NCBI RefSeq assembly: GCF_009935845.1 | Contig: NZ_QWEK01000028.1 | Location: 1-64,000 of the forward strand | Source of the DNA: Pseudoflavonifractor sp. 524-17 | GTDB taxonomy: Bacteria > Bacillota > Clostridia > Oscillospirales > Oscillospiraceae | DNA length: 64,000 nucleotides | Reading direction: 5' to 3' | Program-made: the position numbers and the translations under genes | In this document: positions 1 to 7,754 of the stretch, one piece after another | How the letters are laid out: every line of letters begins with the position of its first letter | Position numbering within the stretch: position 1 is the stretch's first letter | Notes under the pieces: generated by a model | Told to the model about the DNA's origin: nothing | What the model saw: only the letters and a program-made list of their open reading frames with translations | Databases searched by the model: none

Positions 1-789
1 CCCGCCGCCCAGGCCGCTGCTCCGGCGCCTGTGCCGGCCGCCGCCCCCGCGCCTTCCCCTGCGGCCGCCCCCGCCCAGGTATATGACACTTCTCCCGCCG
101 CCGAAGGGGACGTCATCGCCAAGATGACCCCCATGCAGTCCGCTGTGTGCAAGGGCATGATGGGCTCTCTTCAGGGCTCCGCCCAGATCACCATCGCCAC
201 CGAGGCCGACGTGACCAATCTGGTGAAGGTCTACAAGTCCATCAAGGGCAAGTACGTCAACGCCGGGGTCAAGCTGAGCTACACCGCCATGCTGATCAAG
301 TCCGTGGCCCAGGCGCTGGAGAATCATCCCGCCATGCGCATGACCGTGGCCGACGCCAACCACATCAAGACCACCGCCCGCATCAGCGTGGGCTGCGCCG
401 TTGACATTCCCGACGGCCTCATCGTCCCCGTCATCCGGGACGCCAACCTGAAGGACCTGCGCACCATCTGCCTGGAGCTGGCCGATCTCACCACCCGCGC
501 CAAGGCCGGCAAGCTCACCAGCGACGAGCTGGGCAACGCCTCCATCACCATCACTAACCTGGGGATGTTTGGCATCACCTACTTCACCCCCATCATCAAC
601 GCCCCCGAGGGATCCATCCTGGGCGTGGGCGGCATTATTGAGAAAATGCTGGTGAAGGACGGCGGCTTCTACCCCGGCTCCGTGATGAACCTGAGCCTGA
701 CCCACGATCACCGGGTGATCAACGGCGCCCCCGCCGCCCGCTTCCTCCAGGAGGTTGTCGCCGGTCTCCAGGACTTCAAGTGGCTGTAA
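1..789 (+). CDS. 2-oxoacid dehydrogenase E2 (dihydrolipoamide acyltransferase), C-terminal part
   Basis: Partial gene: the reading frame is open from the first base, so the lipoyl and E1/E3-binding domains lie upstream. What remains is an Ala/Pro-rich linker (about the first 30 codons) and the full acyltransferase catalytic domain, with the typical stretch VGCAVDIPDGLIVPVIRDAN and the ITNLGMFG block. The enzyme moves an acyl group from lipoamide to CoA in a pyruvate-, acetoin- or branched-chain-type complex; which substrate cannot be told because E1 is outside the window. The family's catalytic signature HRxxDG reads HRVING (window codons 237-242), with Asn where Asp is expected. lpdA (E3) follows 2.7 kb downstream on the same strand, separated by two other genes. 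Confidence 0.93.
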   Translation, partial: PAAQAAAPAPVPAAAPAPSPAAAPAQVYDTSPAAEGDVIAKMTPMQSAVCKGMMGSLQGSAQITIATEADVTNLVKVYKSIKGKYVNAGVKLSYTAMLIKSVAQALENHPAMRMTVADANHIKTTARISVGCAVDIPDGLIVPVIRDANLKDLRTICLELADLTTRAKAGKLTSDELGNASITITNLGMFGITYFTPIINAPEGSILGVGGIIEKMLVKDGGFYPGSVMNLSLTHDHRVINGAPAARFLQEVVAGLQDFKWL

Positions 790-987
790 AAACCTGCGCG
801 CAACGGCTTGGAATACAGGCTCCAAGGAACCGGCAGGTCCCGACGATATGATATTGACGCGAGCGGTCCGCTCGCGGAACCGAAACGGCGGCGGCCAACC
901 AGAGCTGGTTGGCCGCCGTGCGTCTCAGGACCTGGATTCCTGCGGCCCCAGCCTCCCCGCGGAGAGGAAACGGAAAGGATTGCGGCA
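790..987. other. intergenic region with hairpins and a degenerate repeat end
   Basis: Between the E2 stop and the amidohydrolase. Right after the stop, about 797-830, is a short stretch whose reverse complement (GGAGCCTGTATTC) resembles the terminal repeat of the MITE-like family described below. A 12-bp perfect stem (889-900 / 907-918, loop 901-906) and a smaller palindrome at about 859-875 follow. Neither stem has a clear T-run, so these are not confident terminators. No promoter was recognised. Confidence 0.4.
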
Positions 988-2388
988 ATGAAAAAAATCG
1001 ACACCATCATCAAAAACGCCTACCTCATCACCATGAACCAGGCCCGGGACATCCTCCCCAACGCCTGCGTCGCTGTGGACAGCGGCAAGATTCTGGCTGT
1101 GGGCGGGGACGAGCTCTTGGCCCAGTATCAGGCCGATACCGTTATTGACGCCGCCGGGAAATGCGTCTTCCCCGGCTTTATCAGCACCCACTCCCACCTG
1201 TTCCAGACCATGCTGAAGGGGCTGGGCCGGGATAAATTCCTGCTGGACTGGCTCAACAGCTCGGTACGGGTGGCCCTGCACAATTTTGACGAGGAGACGG
1301 TGTACTACGCCGCCCTTCACGGCTGTATGGAGGCCATCCGCAGCGGCACCACCACCATTTTGGACTATATGTACGCCCACCCGATCCCCGGACTGGACGA
1401 CTGCGTCACCCGGGCCTTTGAGGACATCGGCATCCGGGGCATCCTGGGCCGCGCCTTCACCAATGTGGGCTCCTTCCCCCCGGAGATCGCCTGCCCCACA
1501 GTGGAGACCGAGCAGGACTTCTTTGACAACGTCCGCCGGCTGGAGAAGCAGTACCGGGCCCACCCCCGTGTCGGCGTGTGCATGGCCCCCGGCATCATCT
1601 GGGACCACACCGACGACGGTTTCCGTGAAATGCGCCGCACCGCGGACGAGCTGCGCATCCCCATCACCATGCATCTGGTTGAGACCCCGGACGACGACGC
1701 TTTCTCCCAGGCGCACTACCATGAGGACACCATCCCCCACCTGGAGCGGCTGGGCGTCCTGGGCCCCGACTTTATCGCCGTCCACTGCGTCTACATGAAA
1801 GACGAGGATCTGGAAACCTTCCGCAAATACGACGTGAAGGTGTCCCACAACCCCAACTCCAACATGGTCCTGGCCTCCGGCGTGGCCCGCATCCCCGAGA
1901 TGCTGGAAAAGGGCATCGCCGTCAGCTTGGCCTGCGACGGCTCCGCCAGCAACGACACCCAGAATATGCTGGAGGTCATCAAGGCCGCCAGCCTGATGCA
2001 GAAGGTGTACCACCGGAATCCTTCCCTCATGCCCGCCTCCGCCACCGTGGAGCTGGCCACCCTGGGCGGCGCTAGGGCCCTGGGCCGGGAGCGCGATTTG
2101 GGCTCCATCGAGCCAGGAAAGCGGGCGGATCTCATTGTCTTTGACCCTCTCAGTCCCTTCTCCGCCCCGGTCCATGACCCGGTAAGCACCTTGGTCTACG
2201 CATGCAGCCCTGACAACATCAAGACCGTCCTCATTGAGGGCAAGGTAGTGCTGAAGGACGGCCGCTTTACCACCATCGACGAGGAAAAGACCATCTGGCA
2301 GGCCCAGCGCCTGGCGGCAAAGCTGGCGGAAAAATCCGGCCTGGGCAATGTTCAATGGGGCCGCAAGGTACCGCCCCTGTCCCTCTAA
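988..2388 (+). CDS. TrzA/AtzB-type metal-dependent amidohydrolase (deaminase/chlorohydrolase superfamily)
   Basis: A 466-residue cytosolic hydrolase of the amidohydrolase superfamily, close to the group that holds hydroxydechloroatrazine aminohydrolase, 8-oxoguanine deaminase and SAH/MTA deaminase. Visible metal-site residues are the HxH pair in THSHLFQT (His68, His70), His229 in MHLVET, His266 in AVHCVYM and Asp317 in ACDGSAS. The C-terminal SIEPGKRADLIVFD segment completes the composite beta-sandwich domain. ATG at 988 is preferred over the longer frame because a GGAAAGGA sequence lies just upstream. The substrate is unknown: family members deaminate purines, pterins, triazines or adenosyl compounds. 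Its position between the E2 and E3 genes of a dehydrogenase complex is odd and may be functional. Confidence 0.9.
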   Translation: MKKIDTIIKNAYLITMNQARDILPNACVAVDSGKILAVGGDELLAQYQADTVIDAAGKCVFPGFISTHSHLFQTMLKGLGRDKFLLDWLNSSVRVALHNFDEETVYYAALHGCMEAIRSGTTTILDYMYAHPIPGLDDCVTRAFEDIGIRGILGRAFTNVGSFPPEIACPTVETEQDFFDNVRRLEKQYRAHPRVGVCMAPGIIWDHTDDGFREMRRTADELRIPITMHLVETPDDDAFSQAHYHEDTIPHLERLGVLGPDFIAVHCVYMKDEDLETFRKYDVKVSHNPNSNMVLASGVARIPEMLEKGIAVSLACDGSASNDTQNMLEVIKAASLMQKVYHRNPSLMPASATVELATLGGARALGRERDLGSIEPGKRADLIVFDPLSPFSAPVHDPVSTLVYACSPDNIKTVLIEGKVVLKDGRFTTIDEEKTIWQAQRLAAKLAEKSGLGNVQWGRKVPPLSL

Positions 2389-2424
2389 AATAACGGCCCA
2401 CTGTGATTCGGGAGGCAGATTACT

Positions 2425-3432
2425 ATGAATCAGCTTAACTTTTTTCAGACTCCCAAGGACAATCTGAAAATTGATATGGTCTTCCGGGACGAGGCTCTGC
2501 TGGCCCAGTTCCAGGCCCAGTCCGCCGAGACCGCCGTCCTGCCGGACGTCCAAACCTACTATACTGATCTCTATTTCCCAAAGGCCCCGGAGGACCGGCC
2601 TTACACTTTCTCCTCCATCGTCCTCTCCTCCGACGGCAAAATGGCCTATCATGACAACCCCGCCGGCCCTCTGGTGGCCAAAAACAACTTTTTGGACCCG
2701 GACGGCTCTCTGGGGGATTTCTGGGTACTTAACGTGCTGCGGGCCTACTCCGACGGCATCATTGTGGGGGCCAACACCCTGGCCAAGGAGCCGGGTATTA
2801 CCTGCCACGTCTACGACCAGGATCTCAACGCCCAGCGGGTAGCCGCTTTGGGAAAAAAGCAGCACCCGGTTAGCGTGGTGGTGTCCTTTGACGCCACCGA
2901 TATCCCCTTTGACCACTACACCTTCCAGGTAGATCCCGCGCAAGGGCTGAAGCTGGTCATCGCCACCGGCCCCGACGGCATGGACTACATCAAGGCCCAC
3001 TCTCCTCTAAAGCATGTCTTCTGCGGGCCCTTCCGCACCAAGGAGGATGTGGACCAGGCCGGGCTGGCCCCCCTGGACCGGGATTTCGACACCGTCCCCG
3101 TCATTGTCACCGGCGAGGGCAAAAGCCCCGACGGCCGTCTGATGATGTACGTCCTGAAAAAACTGGGCCTGGAGAAGCTGTGCGTGGAATCCCCCTCCTA
3201 TTGCGCCTATCTGCTCAAAGAGCAAATGCTGGACGAATATTTTATCAACTACTCTATGGTCTTCGTGGGCGGCACTACCACCCCAGGCTCTTTTACCCCC
3301 TTCGGCCACCTGGACCACCCCCATGGGGAGCTGGTCTCTTTGGGCGTCCACCACAGCAGCTTTCTCTTCACCCGGCAGAAGCTGCGCTATAACGTAAAGC
3401 AGGAAACCGACCTGTCCAGTTATAGCTATTAA
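2425..3432 (+). CDS. RibD C-terminal-domain / dihydrofolate-reductase-fold family protein
   Basis: 335 residues, preceded by a good GGGAGG site. The segment SSIVLSSDGKMA and a later GPDG...HVFCGP / VIVTGEG pattern match the RibD C-terminal (pyrimidine reductase, DHFR-like) fold, which uses NADPH to reduce a nucleotide-like substrate. There is no RibD deaminase domain and the first 70 residues are not recognised, so it is unlikely to be the riboflavin enzyme itself. It follows the amidohydrolase by 36 bp, suggesting the two act on the same heterocyclic compound; that link is inference. Confidence 0.8.
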   Translation: MNQLNFFQTPKDNLKIDMVFRDEALLAQFQAQSAETAVLPDVQTYYTDLYFPKAPEDRPYTFSSIVLSSDGKMAYHDNPAGPLVAKNNFLDPDGSLGDFWVLNVLRAYSDGIIVGANTLAKEPGITCHVYDQDLNAQRVAALGKKQHPVSVVVSFDATDIPFDHYTFQVDPAQGLKLVIATGPDGMDYIKAHSPLKHVFCGPFRTKEDVDQAGLAPLDRDFDTVPVIVTGEGKSPDGRLMMYVLKKLGLEKLCVESPSYCAYLLKEQMLDEYFINYSMVFVGGTTTPGSFTPFGHLDHPHGELVSLGVHHSSFLFTRQKLRYNVKQETDLSSYSY

Positions 3433-3535
3433 GAGGCTGTACCAATGCTAGCGCTCCTCAAAACCATCCGACACCGTCCGCCGGTTGTCTCCGGCGGAAT
3501 TTGTCCTCACACTTTTCTATCAGGAGGAAACAAAC

Positions 3536-4927
3536 ATGAGTTATGATCTGGTTGTCATCGGCGCCGGTCCAGGCGGTTATGTGGCCGCTATCCGGGCTGC
3601 CCAGCTGGGCATGAAAGTCGCCATCGCGGAGAAAGACGCCTGCGGCGGCACCTGCCTGAACTACGGCTGCATCCCCACGAAGGCCCTGTACAAAAACGCC
3701 GAGGTAGTGGACGAGCTCCAGCACGCCGGTGATTTTGGCATCTCCCTCAAGGGCTATGACATCGACATGAAGAAGGTCCAGGCCAGAAAGGCCAAGATCG
3801 TAAAGACTCTGTCCGGCGGCGTGGAGTTCTTGCTCAAGGGCAACAAGGTGGACCTGGTCAAGGGCGCGGCCAAAATCCTGGCCCCCGGCAAAGTGGATGT
3901 GGACGGCAAGGTGCTGGAGACCAAGAAAATCCTCATCGCCTCCGGCTCCAAGTCCTCCAAGCCCCCCATTAAGGGCATCGACAACCCCGGCGTCATCACC
4001 AGCAAGGAGGCCCTGGAGATGGATCGGGTGCCGGGCAAGATTGTCATCATCGGCGGCGGCGTCATCGGCATCGAGTTCGCCGGCATCTACCGTGCCTTTG
4101 GCGCCGAGGTCACCGTGGTGGAGTTCATGCCCAAGATTATCCCCGCTGTGGACAAGGAGATCACCGACCGCCTCCAGAAGCTGCTGGAGAAGAAGGGCAT
4201 AGCGTTCATGGTGGGCACCAAGGTGGAGGCTATTGACAAGAGCGGCAAAGCCCTCTCCGTCACCGTGGACAAGGATGGCGCCAAAAGCGCCCTTCCCTGC
4301 GACCAAGTGCTGGTTTCCACCGGCCGGGAGCTGGACATCGAGGGGCTCAACCTGGACGGCCTGGGGGTCAAGTACGACCGCAAGGGCGTCAAGGTGGACG
4401 AGAACTACCAGACCAGCGTCCCCGGCATCTACGCCATCGGCGACGTCACCGGCCGGGTCATGCTGGCCCATGTGGCCTCTGAGGAGGGCAAGGTCTGCGT
4501 GGAGCGGATGAACGGCGAGGACGCCCAGGTGGACTACGACCTCATCCCCAGCGCCATCTTCACCTTCCCCGACGTGGCCACCGTGGGCCTGTCCGAGGAG
4601 CAGGCCAAGGAGCGGGGCTTGGACTACGAGGTGGGCAAGTTCCAGTTCTCCGGCAATGGCAAGGCCTTGACAATGAACAGCGGCGATGGTATGGTTAAGG
4701 TGATCGTATCCAAGGACAAGCAGCGCATTCTGGGCGTCCACATTCTGGGCCCCAACGCCAGCGATCTCCTCACCGAGGCGGTGCTGGCCATGCGGGGCGA
4801 GTTCACCGTGGAGGAGGCCGCCAATACCATGCACGGCCATCCCACCCTCTCCGAGGCCTTTGAGGAGGCCCTCACCCTCACCCTGGGCCGGGGCATCCAC
4901 AGCGCCCCCGCCAAGAAAAAGAAGTAA
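3536..4927 (+). CDS. lpdA: dihydrolipoyl dehydrogenase (E3)
   Basis: 463 residues. It reoxidises dihydrolipoamide with NAD+ for 2-oxoacid dehydrogenase or glycine-cleavage complexes. Seen: FAD-binding GAGPGGY near the N-terminus, the redox-active disulfide motif GGTCLNYGC (Cys40, Cys45), the NAD-binding IIGGGVIGIEFA segment, the second FAD motif YAIGDVTG, and the C-terminal HPTLSE with His435/Glu440 as the acid-base pair. There is no N-terminal lipoyl domain. ATG 3536 sits behind AGGAGG; the frame is open further upstream but has no better start. It ends in a run of four lysines. The E2 gene upstream on the same strand is its likely partner. Confidence 0.97.
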   Translation: MSYDLVVIGAGPGGYVAAIRAAQLGMKVAIAEKDACGGTCLNYGCIPTKALYKNAEVVDELQHAGDFGISLKGYDIDMKKVQARKAKIVKTLSGGVEFLLKGNKVDLVKGAAKILAPGKVDVDGKVLETKKILIASGSKSSKPPIKGIDNPGVITSKEALEMDRVPGKIVIIGGGVIGIEFAGIYRAFGAEVTVVEFMPKIIPAVDKEITDRLQKLLEKKGIAFMVGTKVEAIDKSGKALSVTVDKDGAKSALPCDQVLVSTGRELDIEGLNLDGLGVKYDRKGVKVDENYQTSVPGIYAIGDVTGRVMLAHVASEEGKVCVERMNGEDAQVDYDLIPSAIFTFPDVATVGLSEEQAKERGLDYEVGKFQFSGNGKALTMNSGDGMVKVIVSKDKQRILGVHILGPNASDLLTEAVLAMRGEFTVEEAANTMHGHPTLSEAFEEALTLTLGRGIHSAPAKKKK

Positions 4928-4933
4928 AGCTGC

Positions 4934-4969
4934 CGCCCCCTTCGCGCCGGACGGCGCGGAGGGGGCGTT
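4934..4969 (+). terminator. hairpin after lpdA, possible weak terminator
   Basis: A 15-bp GC-rich stem (4934-4948 / 4953-4967, one G-T pair, loop GGAC) begins 7 bases after the lpdA stop. Only a short TTCT follows, so it may cause partial termination or protect the 3' end of the message; the next gene starts 40 bases on. Confidence 0.6.
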
Positions 4970-5007
4970 CTCCCTGGCAAACCATTATTTTAGGAGGAAT
5001 TCACGCT

Positions 5008-5352
5008 ATGGAGCTGAACATCTATCAGAAACCCCAGTTTATTGAGGAATTGGTCTTCCGCATCAAGCCCGGACAAGTAGAGCGCTACATCGATCTGGAG
5101 ACGGAGATTTTCTCGGAACCCCTGTCCCATGTGGCTGGCTTCCTGGGCGGCGAGACCTGGGTCAGCCAGGACCGGGAGGGCGAGGTGACCTCCTTCTACT
5201 TCTGGGAGAGCGAGCAGGCCTACCGCAGTGTGGATCAGGCTTGGCTGGCCGGCCAGAAGGAAAAAATGGGCGCCGCCATGGGGGACGACGCCGCTTTCGT
5301 CCGGGCTGGCCACGCGGAGGACCGCCGGTTCCGGGTGCGGGAGTACCGCTGA
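5008..5352 (+). CDS. small ABM-like protein, TIGR03792 type
   Basis: 114 residues behind AGGAGGAATT. The pattern IEELVFRIKPGQVERYIDLETEIFSEPLSHVAGFLGGETWV, here split in words only, with a later FYFWESEQAYRSV, fits the short TIGR03792 family, which has the dimeric ferredoxin-like fold of antibiotic-biosynthesis monooxygenases. No enzymatic role is established for that family. Its stop codon overlaps the start of the next gene (TGATG), so the two are translationally coupled and probably work together. Confidence 0.72.
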   Translation: MELNIYQKPQFIEELVFRIKPGQVERYIDLETEIFSEPLSHVAGFLGGETWVSQDREGEVTSFYFWESEQAYRSVDQAWLAGQKEKMGAAMGDDAAFVRAGHAEDRRFRVREYR

Positions 5353-6185
5353 TGGAGCGCCCCGTTTTGGAGCGTCCCCAGCCACGGGCCTGGTGGGTGG
5401 AGGACGATCCCATCCAACTGACCCTCACCGCCAATGCCGGCATTCTGGCGGCGTGGCAGGGGAAGAAGCTGCTGGTGGACGGGCTCCACAACGGGGACCG
5501 CAATTTCAGCGCCGTGCCTCCCGCTCTGCTGGAGGCCATCTGTACCGGCCGGCGGGGCTTTGACGGCATCAGCTGGCTGCTATACACCCATCTGCACTGG
5601 GATCATTTCTCCGGCAGGGAAACTCTGCGCTTTTTGCAGCGCAGCCCGGTGCAAAAGATCTTTCTCCCGGCGGGGGACTTCGGGCCGGGCATCGACCGGG
5701 ACGCCCCCATGCTGCGGCAATTCCTTGTCGCCAACGCCGCCCCCATGCAGGAGCTCCGCCTCTCTGAGGACCGGCCGGTCTGCTACCCGTTGGACCGCGG
5801 TCTGAAACTCACCGCCTTTCGGGTCCCCCATGCGGCGGAGGAGTTTGAGGAAATAGAGCACTACTGCTTTCTTCTGGAGCTGGGCAGACGGAATCTGTTC
5901 TTTATGGGGGATTCCGACTATGATGTAGACCTCTTTCGGGAGATTTTGACCGGCCGCACTGTGGAAACCGCTGTTATCAACCCTCTTTTCCTCAGCAAGC
6001 CGGATGGCCGGGCCGTCCTTCTGGAGGCGGTCCGGCCTCAGCGGCTGGTGGTCAACCATATCCCCTTCCATGGCGAGGACCCCATGGGAATGCGCCGTCT
6101 GACGGCCCGCCTTCTGGACCGTTGGGGGGAAGTGCTGCCCCCTGCCGCGGTGCTGTGGGAGGCGGAGGATACCTTGCTGCTTTAA
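5352..6185 (+). CDS. metallo-beta-lactamase-fold hydrolase
   Basis: 277 residues, starting inside the stop codon of the preceding gene (TGATG). The zinc motif THLHWDHFSG, the later MGDSDYD and the HIPFHGED segment supply the usual His/Asp ligands of the binuclear metal site. It is soluble, with no signal peptide. The class hydrolyses thioesters, phosphodiesters or lactones; nothing seen chooses between them. It is the last gene of the plus-strand run that begins with E2; the next gene points the other way. Confidence 0.85.
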   Translation: MERPVLERPQPRAWWVEDDPIQLTLTANAGILAAWQGKKLLVDGLHNGDRNFSAVPPALLEAICTGRRGFDGISWLLYTHLHWDHFSGRETLRFLQRSPVQKIFLPAGDFGPGIDRDAPMLRQFLVANAAPMQELRLSEDRPVCYPLDRGLKLTAFRVPHAAEEFEEIEHYCFLLELGRRNLFFMGDSDYDVDLFREILTGRTVETAVINPLFLSKPDGRAVLLEAVRPQRLVVNHIPFHGEDPMGMRRLTARLLDRWGEVLPPAAVLWEAEDTLLL

Positions 6186-6196
6186 GACGCGATTCA

Positions 6197-7063
6197 TCAG
6201 GCGGAGGCATCCGCGTTTTGCTCCATGGCCGCCTGGAATGACCGCAGGTTTTCCAGCATATTTTGGGATGGATCACGGGCGAACACAGGCTCCCGGCGAT
6301 CCAGCCAGCCCAGACTGTCGTAGAGCCGCCCCTCCCGCTCAAAAGTGGCCAGCAGTCCTGTGTCGGTGTTGAGCAGTTGTACGCTGTGGGCCAGCAGATG
6401 GTTGACCTCATCCATAAAAGCGGCAATGTCCTCCGCACTGCAGCGGCCCCCGTCAGGACAATCAAATCCCATTTTCCACTGGAAATTGATGCTGAAGTCC
6501 AGGGTATTTTCCCGCTGGACCTGGGCTTCGCCGCGCTCTGACAACGTGAATAGCTCATAGGCGTAGCTGCCTATACCCTGGTTCATATAGGGACTGTAGC
6601 GCAGAAGGTAATCTGTTTCCTCCAGGGTACAGAGAAACACGGCGTTGTGCCCCATATGAACCTGGTTTCCCTCCTCCGACCAGAGCAGCGTTTCGTTCTC
6701 CCAGACCTCCAGCCGCTGTCCCAGCCCGCCGTCCAGCTCATACAGACGCAGCATCTCCTGTACGCCGTTGCCGTTCAGGTCTGGCGCGGCAGACAAAGTG
6801 TGTCCCTCCTCCCAGCCGCTGACGCCGGGGGCGTCTGGCTGTGAGGGCCCCTCCGCCGCCCCAAAGGCGCACACACAGGCCAGCACGGTCACCGCCAGAA
6901 TGAGCACCCCGGAACCTGCCGCCCATTTCCACAAAACCGGCGGCAGATTCATTTTCCGGCCTTCCGATCCAGCGCTCTGATCGCCATGACTGTGCAGGGA
7001 CGCTGCTCCCACAGACCGTTTTGGACATTCCACTGGCTGGAAGTCCGCTTGATTCCGTTTCAT
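6197..7063 (-). CDS. membrane-anchored protein of unknown function with an extracytoplasmic VCBS-like domain
   Basis: About 288 residues. A short cytoplasmic N-terminus is followed by one membrane span (GSGVLILAVTVLACVCAFGA) and an outside domain opening with PDLNGNGVQEMLRLYELDGG, the calcium-loop style of VCBS/FG-GAP-like repeats, with a Trp/Glu-rich sheet after it. No enzyme motif was recognised. ATG 7063 lies only 2 bases after the flavodoxin stop, which supports coupling. An internal ATG at 6952, right before the membrane span and behind GGAAGG, is an alternative start. Function unknown; perhaps a sensor or a solute-sensing anchor. Confidence 0.65.
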   Translation of the reverse strand: MKRNQADFQPVECPKRSVGAASLHSHGDQSAGSEGRKMNLPPVLWKWAAGSGVLILAVTVLACVCAFGAAEGPSQPDAPGVSGWEEGHTLSAAPDLNGNGVQEMLRLYELDGGLGQRLEVWENETLLWSEEGNQVHMGHNAVFLCTLEETDYLLRYSPYMNQGIGSYAYELFTLSERGEAQVQRENTLDFSINFQWKMGFDCPDGGRCSAEDIAAFMDEVNHLLAHSVQLLNTDTGLLATFEREGRLYDSLGWLDRREPVFARDPSQNMLENLRSFQAAMEQNADASA

Positions 7064-7065
7064 AC

Positions 7066-7539
7066 TCACAGCGTCTCTACCCACTGCCGCACAGCAGCTT
7101 CTGAGATGGCTCCATTCAAAAGCCTGCCCCCCTTGATAACCGCGCCGGGACAGCTGGAGGACAGATCTGCCGCGGCATTTCCCAGTCCGCTGCCGCCGGA
7201 GGTGGCGAACAGCGCCACCGTTTTTCCGGTAAAGTCATAGGACTCTAAAAAAGTACGCAGGATGGACGGGGCCGTATACCACCAGACGGGAAAGCCCAGC
7301 AGAATGGTATCATACTGCGAAATCATGGCATCGTGATCTGCCAGCGCCGGGCGGGAGGATGGATCTGTCATTTCCACCGTACTGCGGGACTTTTTGTCGT
7401 TCCAGTCCAGATCTGCCGGAGTGTAGGCCACAGACGGCTTGATTTCGTATAAATCTGCATTGACCGCGTCTGCAAGCTCCCTGGCCGTCCTGGCCGTGAC
7501 CCCGCTGGCAGAAAAATACGCCACTAACCTTTTAGACAT
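7066..7539 (-). CDS. flavodoxin
   Basis: 157 residues, start chosen at ATG 7539 behind AGGAGGAACC. The N-terminal VAYFSASGVTARTARELA is the FMN phosphate-binding loop of flavodoxins, and LLGFPVWWYTAPSILRTFLE carries the aromatic residues that stack on the flavin ring. LFATSGGSGLGN is the third loop. It is a soluble one- or two-electron carrier, the iron-free alternative to ferredoxin. It is first in a two-gene unit with the membrane-anchored protein downstream. Confidence 0.9.
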   Translation of the reverse strand: MSKRLVAYFSASGVTARTARELADAVNADLYEIKPSVAYTPADLDWNDKKSRSTVEMTDPSSRPALADHDAMISQYDTILLGFPVWWYTAPSILRTFLESYDFTGKTVALFATSGGSGLGNAAADLSSSCPGAVIKGGRLLNGAISEAAVRQWVETL

Positions 7540-7584
7540 AACACGGTTCCTCCTGTTAAATGGATTTAAGGAACGGCACAAACT

Positions 7585-7666
7585 CAGAATCTGGATTCCC
7601 AACCGGTCCACCGGTCCGCCCTATATCCTGCCGTCGTGCCAGTACCTGTATTATGGCAGTATTCTG
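7585..7666. repeat. possible degenerate member of the MITE-like repeat family
   Basis: Upstream of flavodoxin. The left end CAGAATCTGGATTC...AACCGG resembles the terminal repeat of the clear copies (17 of 22 positions by eye), and the stretch closes with CAGTATTCTG, an inverted partner of CAGAAT. The interior does not match the other copies, so this is tentative. Confidence 0.35.
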
Positions 7667-7707
7667 ATATGGTGTCAATACAAACGCTCACAATGGAGAG
7701 CGGCCAG

Positions 7708-7741
7708 AAAAAATGCACAGCCTGCGGACTGTGCATTTTTT
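7708..7741 (-). terminator. intrinsic terminator of the DUF4397 gene
   Basis: Perfect 13-bp stem (7708-7720 / 7729-7741) with A/T runs on both sides, 14 bases beyond the DUF4397 stop. The flanking runs make it usable in either direction. Confidence 0.88.
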
Positions 7742-7754
7742 CTGCCGGCGGAGA

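Noticed and set aside
925-3000. 691-codon open frame on the minus strand opposite the amidohydrolase and reductase genes
   Set aside because: A shadow caused by high third-position GC. It lacks any family motif while the plus strand holds complete recognisable enzymes.
3458-4900. 480-codon minus-strand frame opposite lpdA
   Set aside because: His/Gly/Leu-rich composition typical of an antisense shadow; lpdA is certain.
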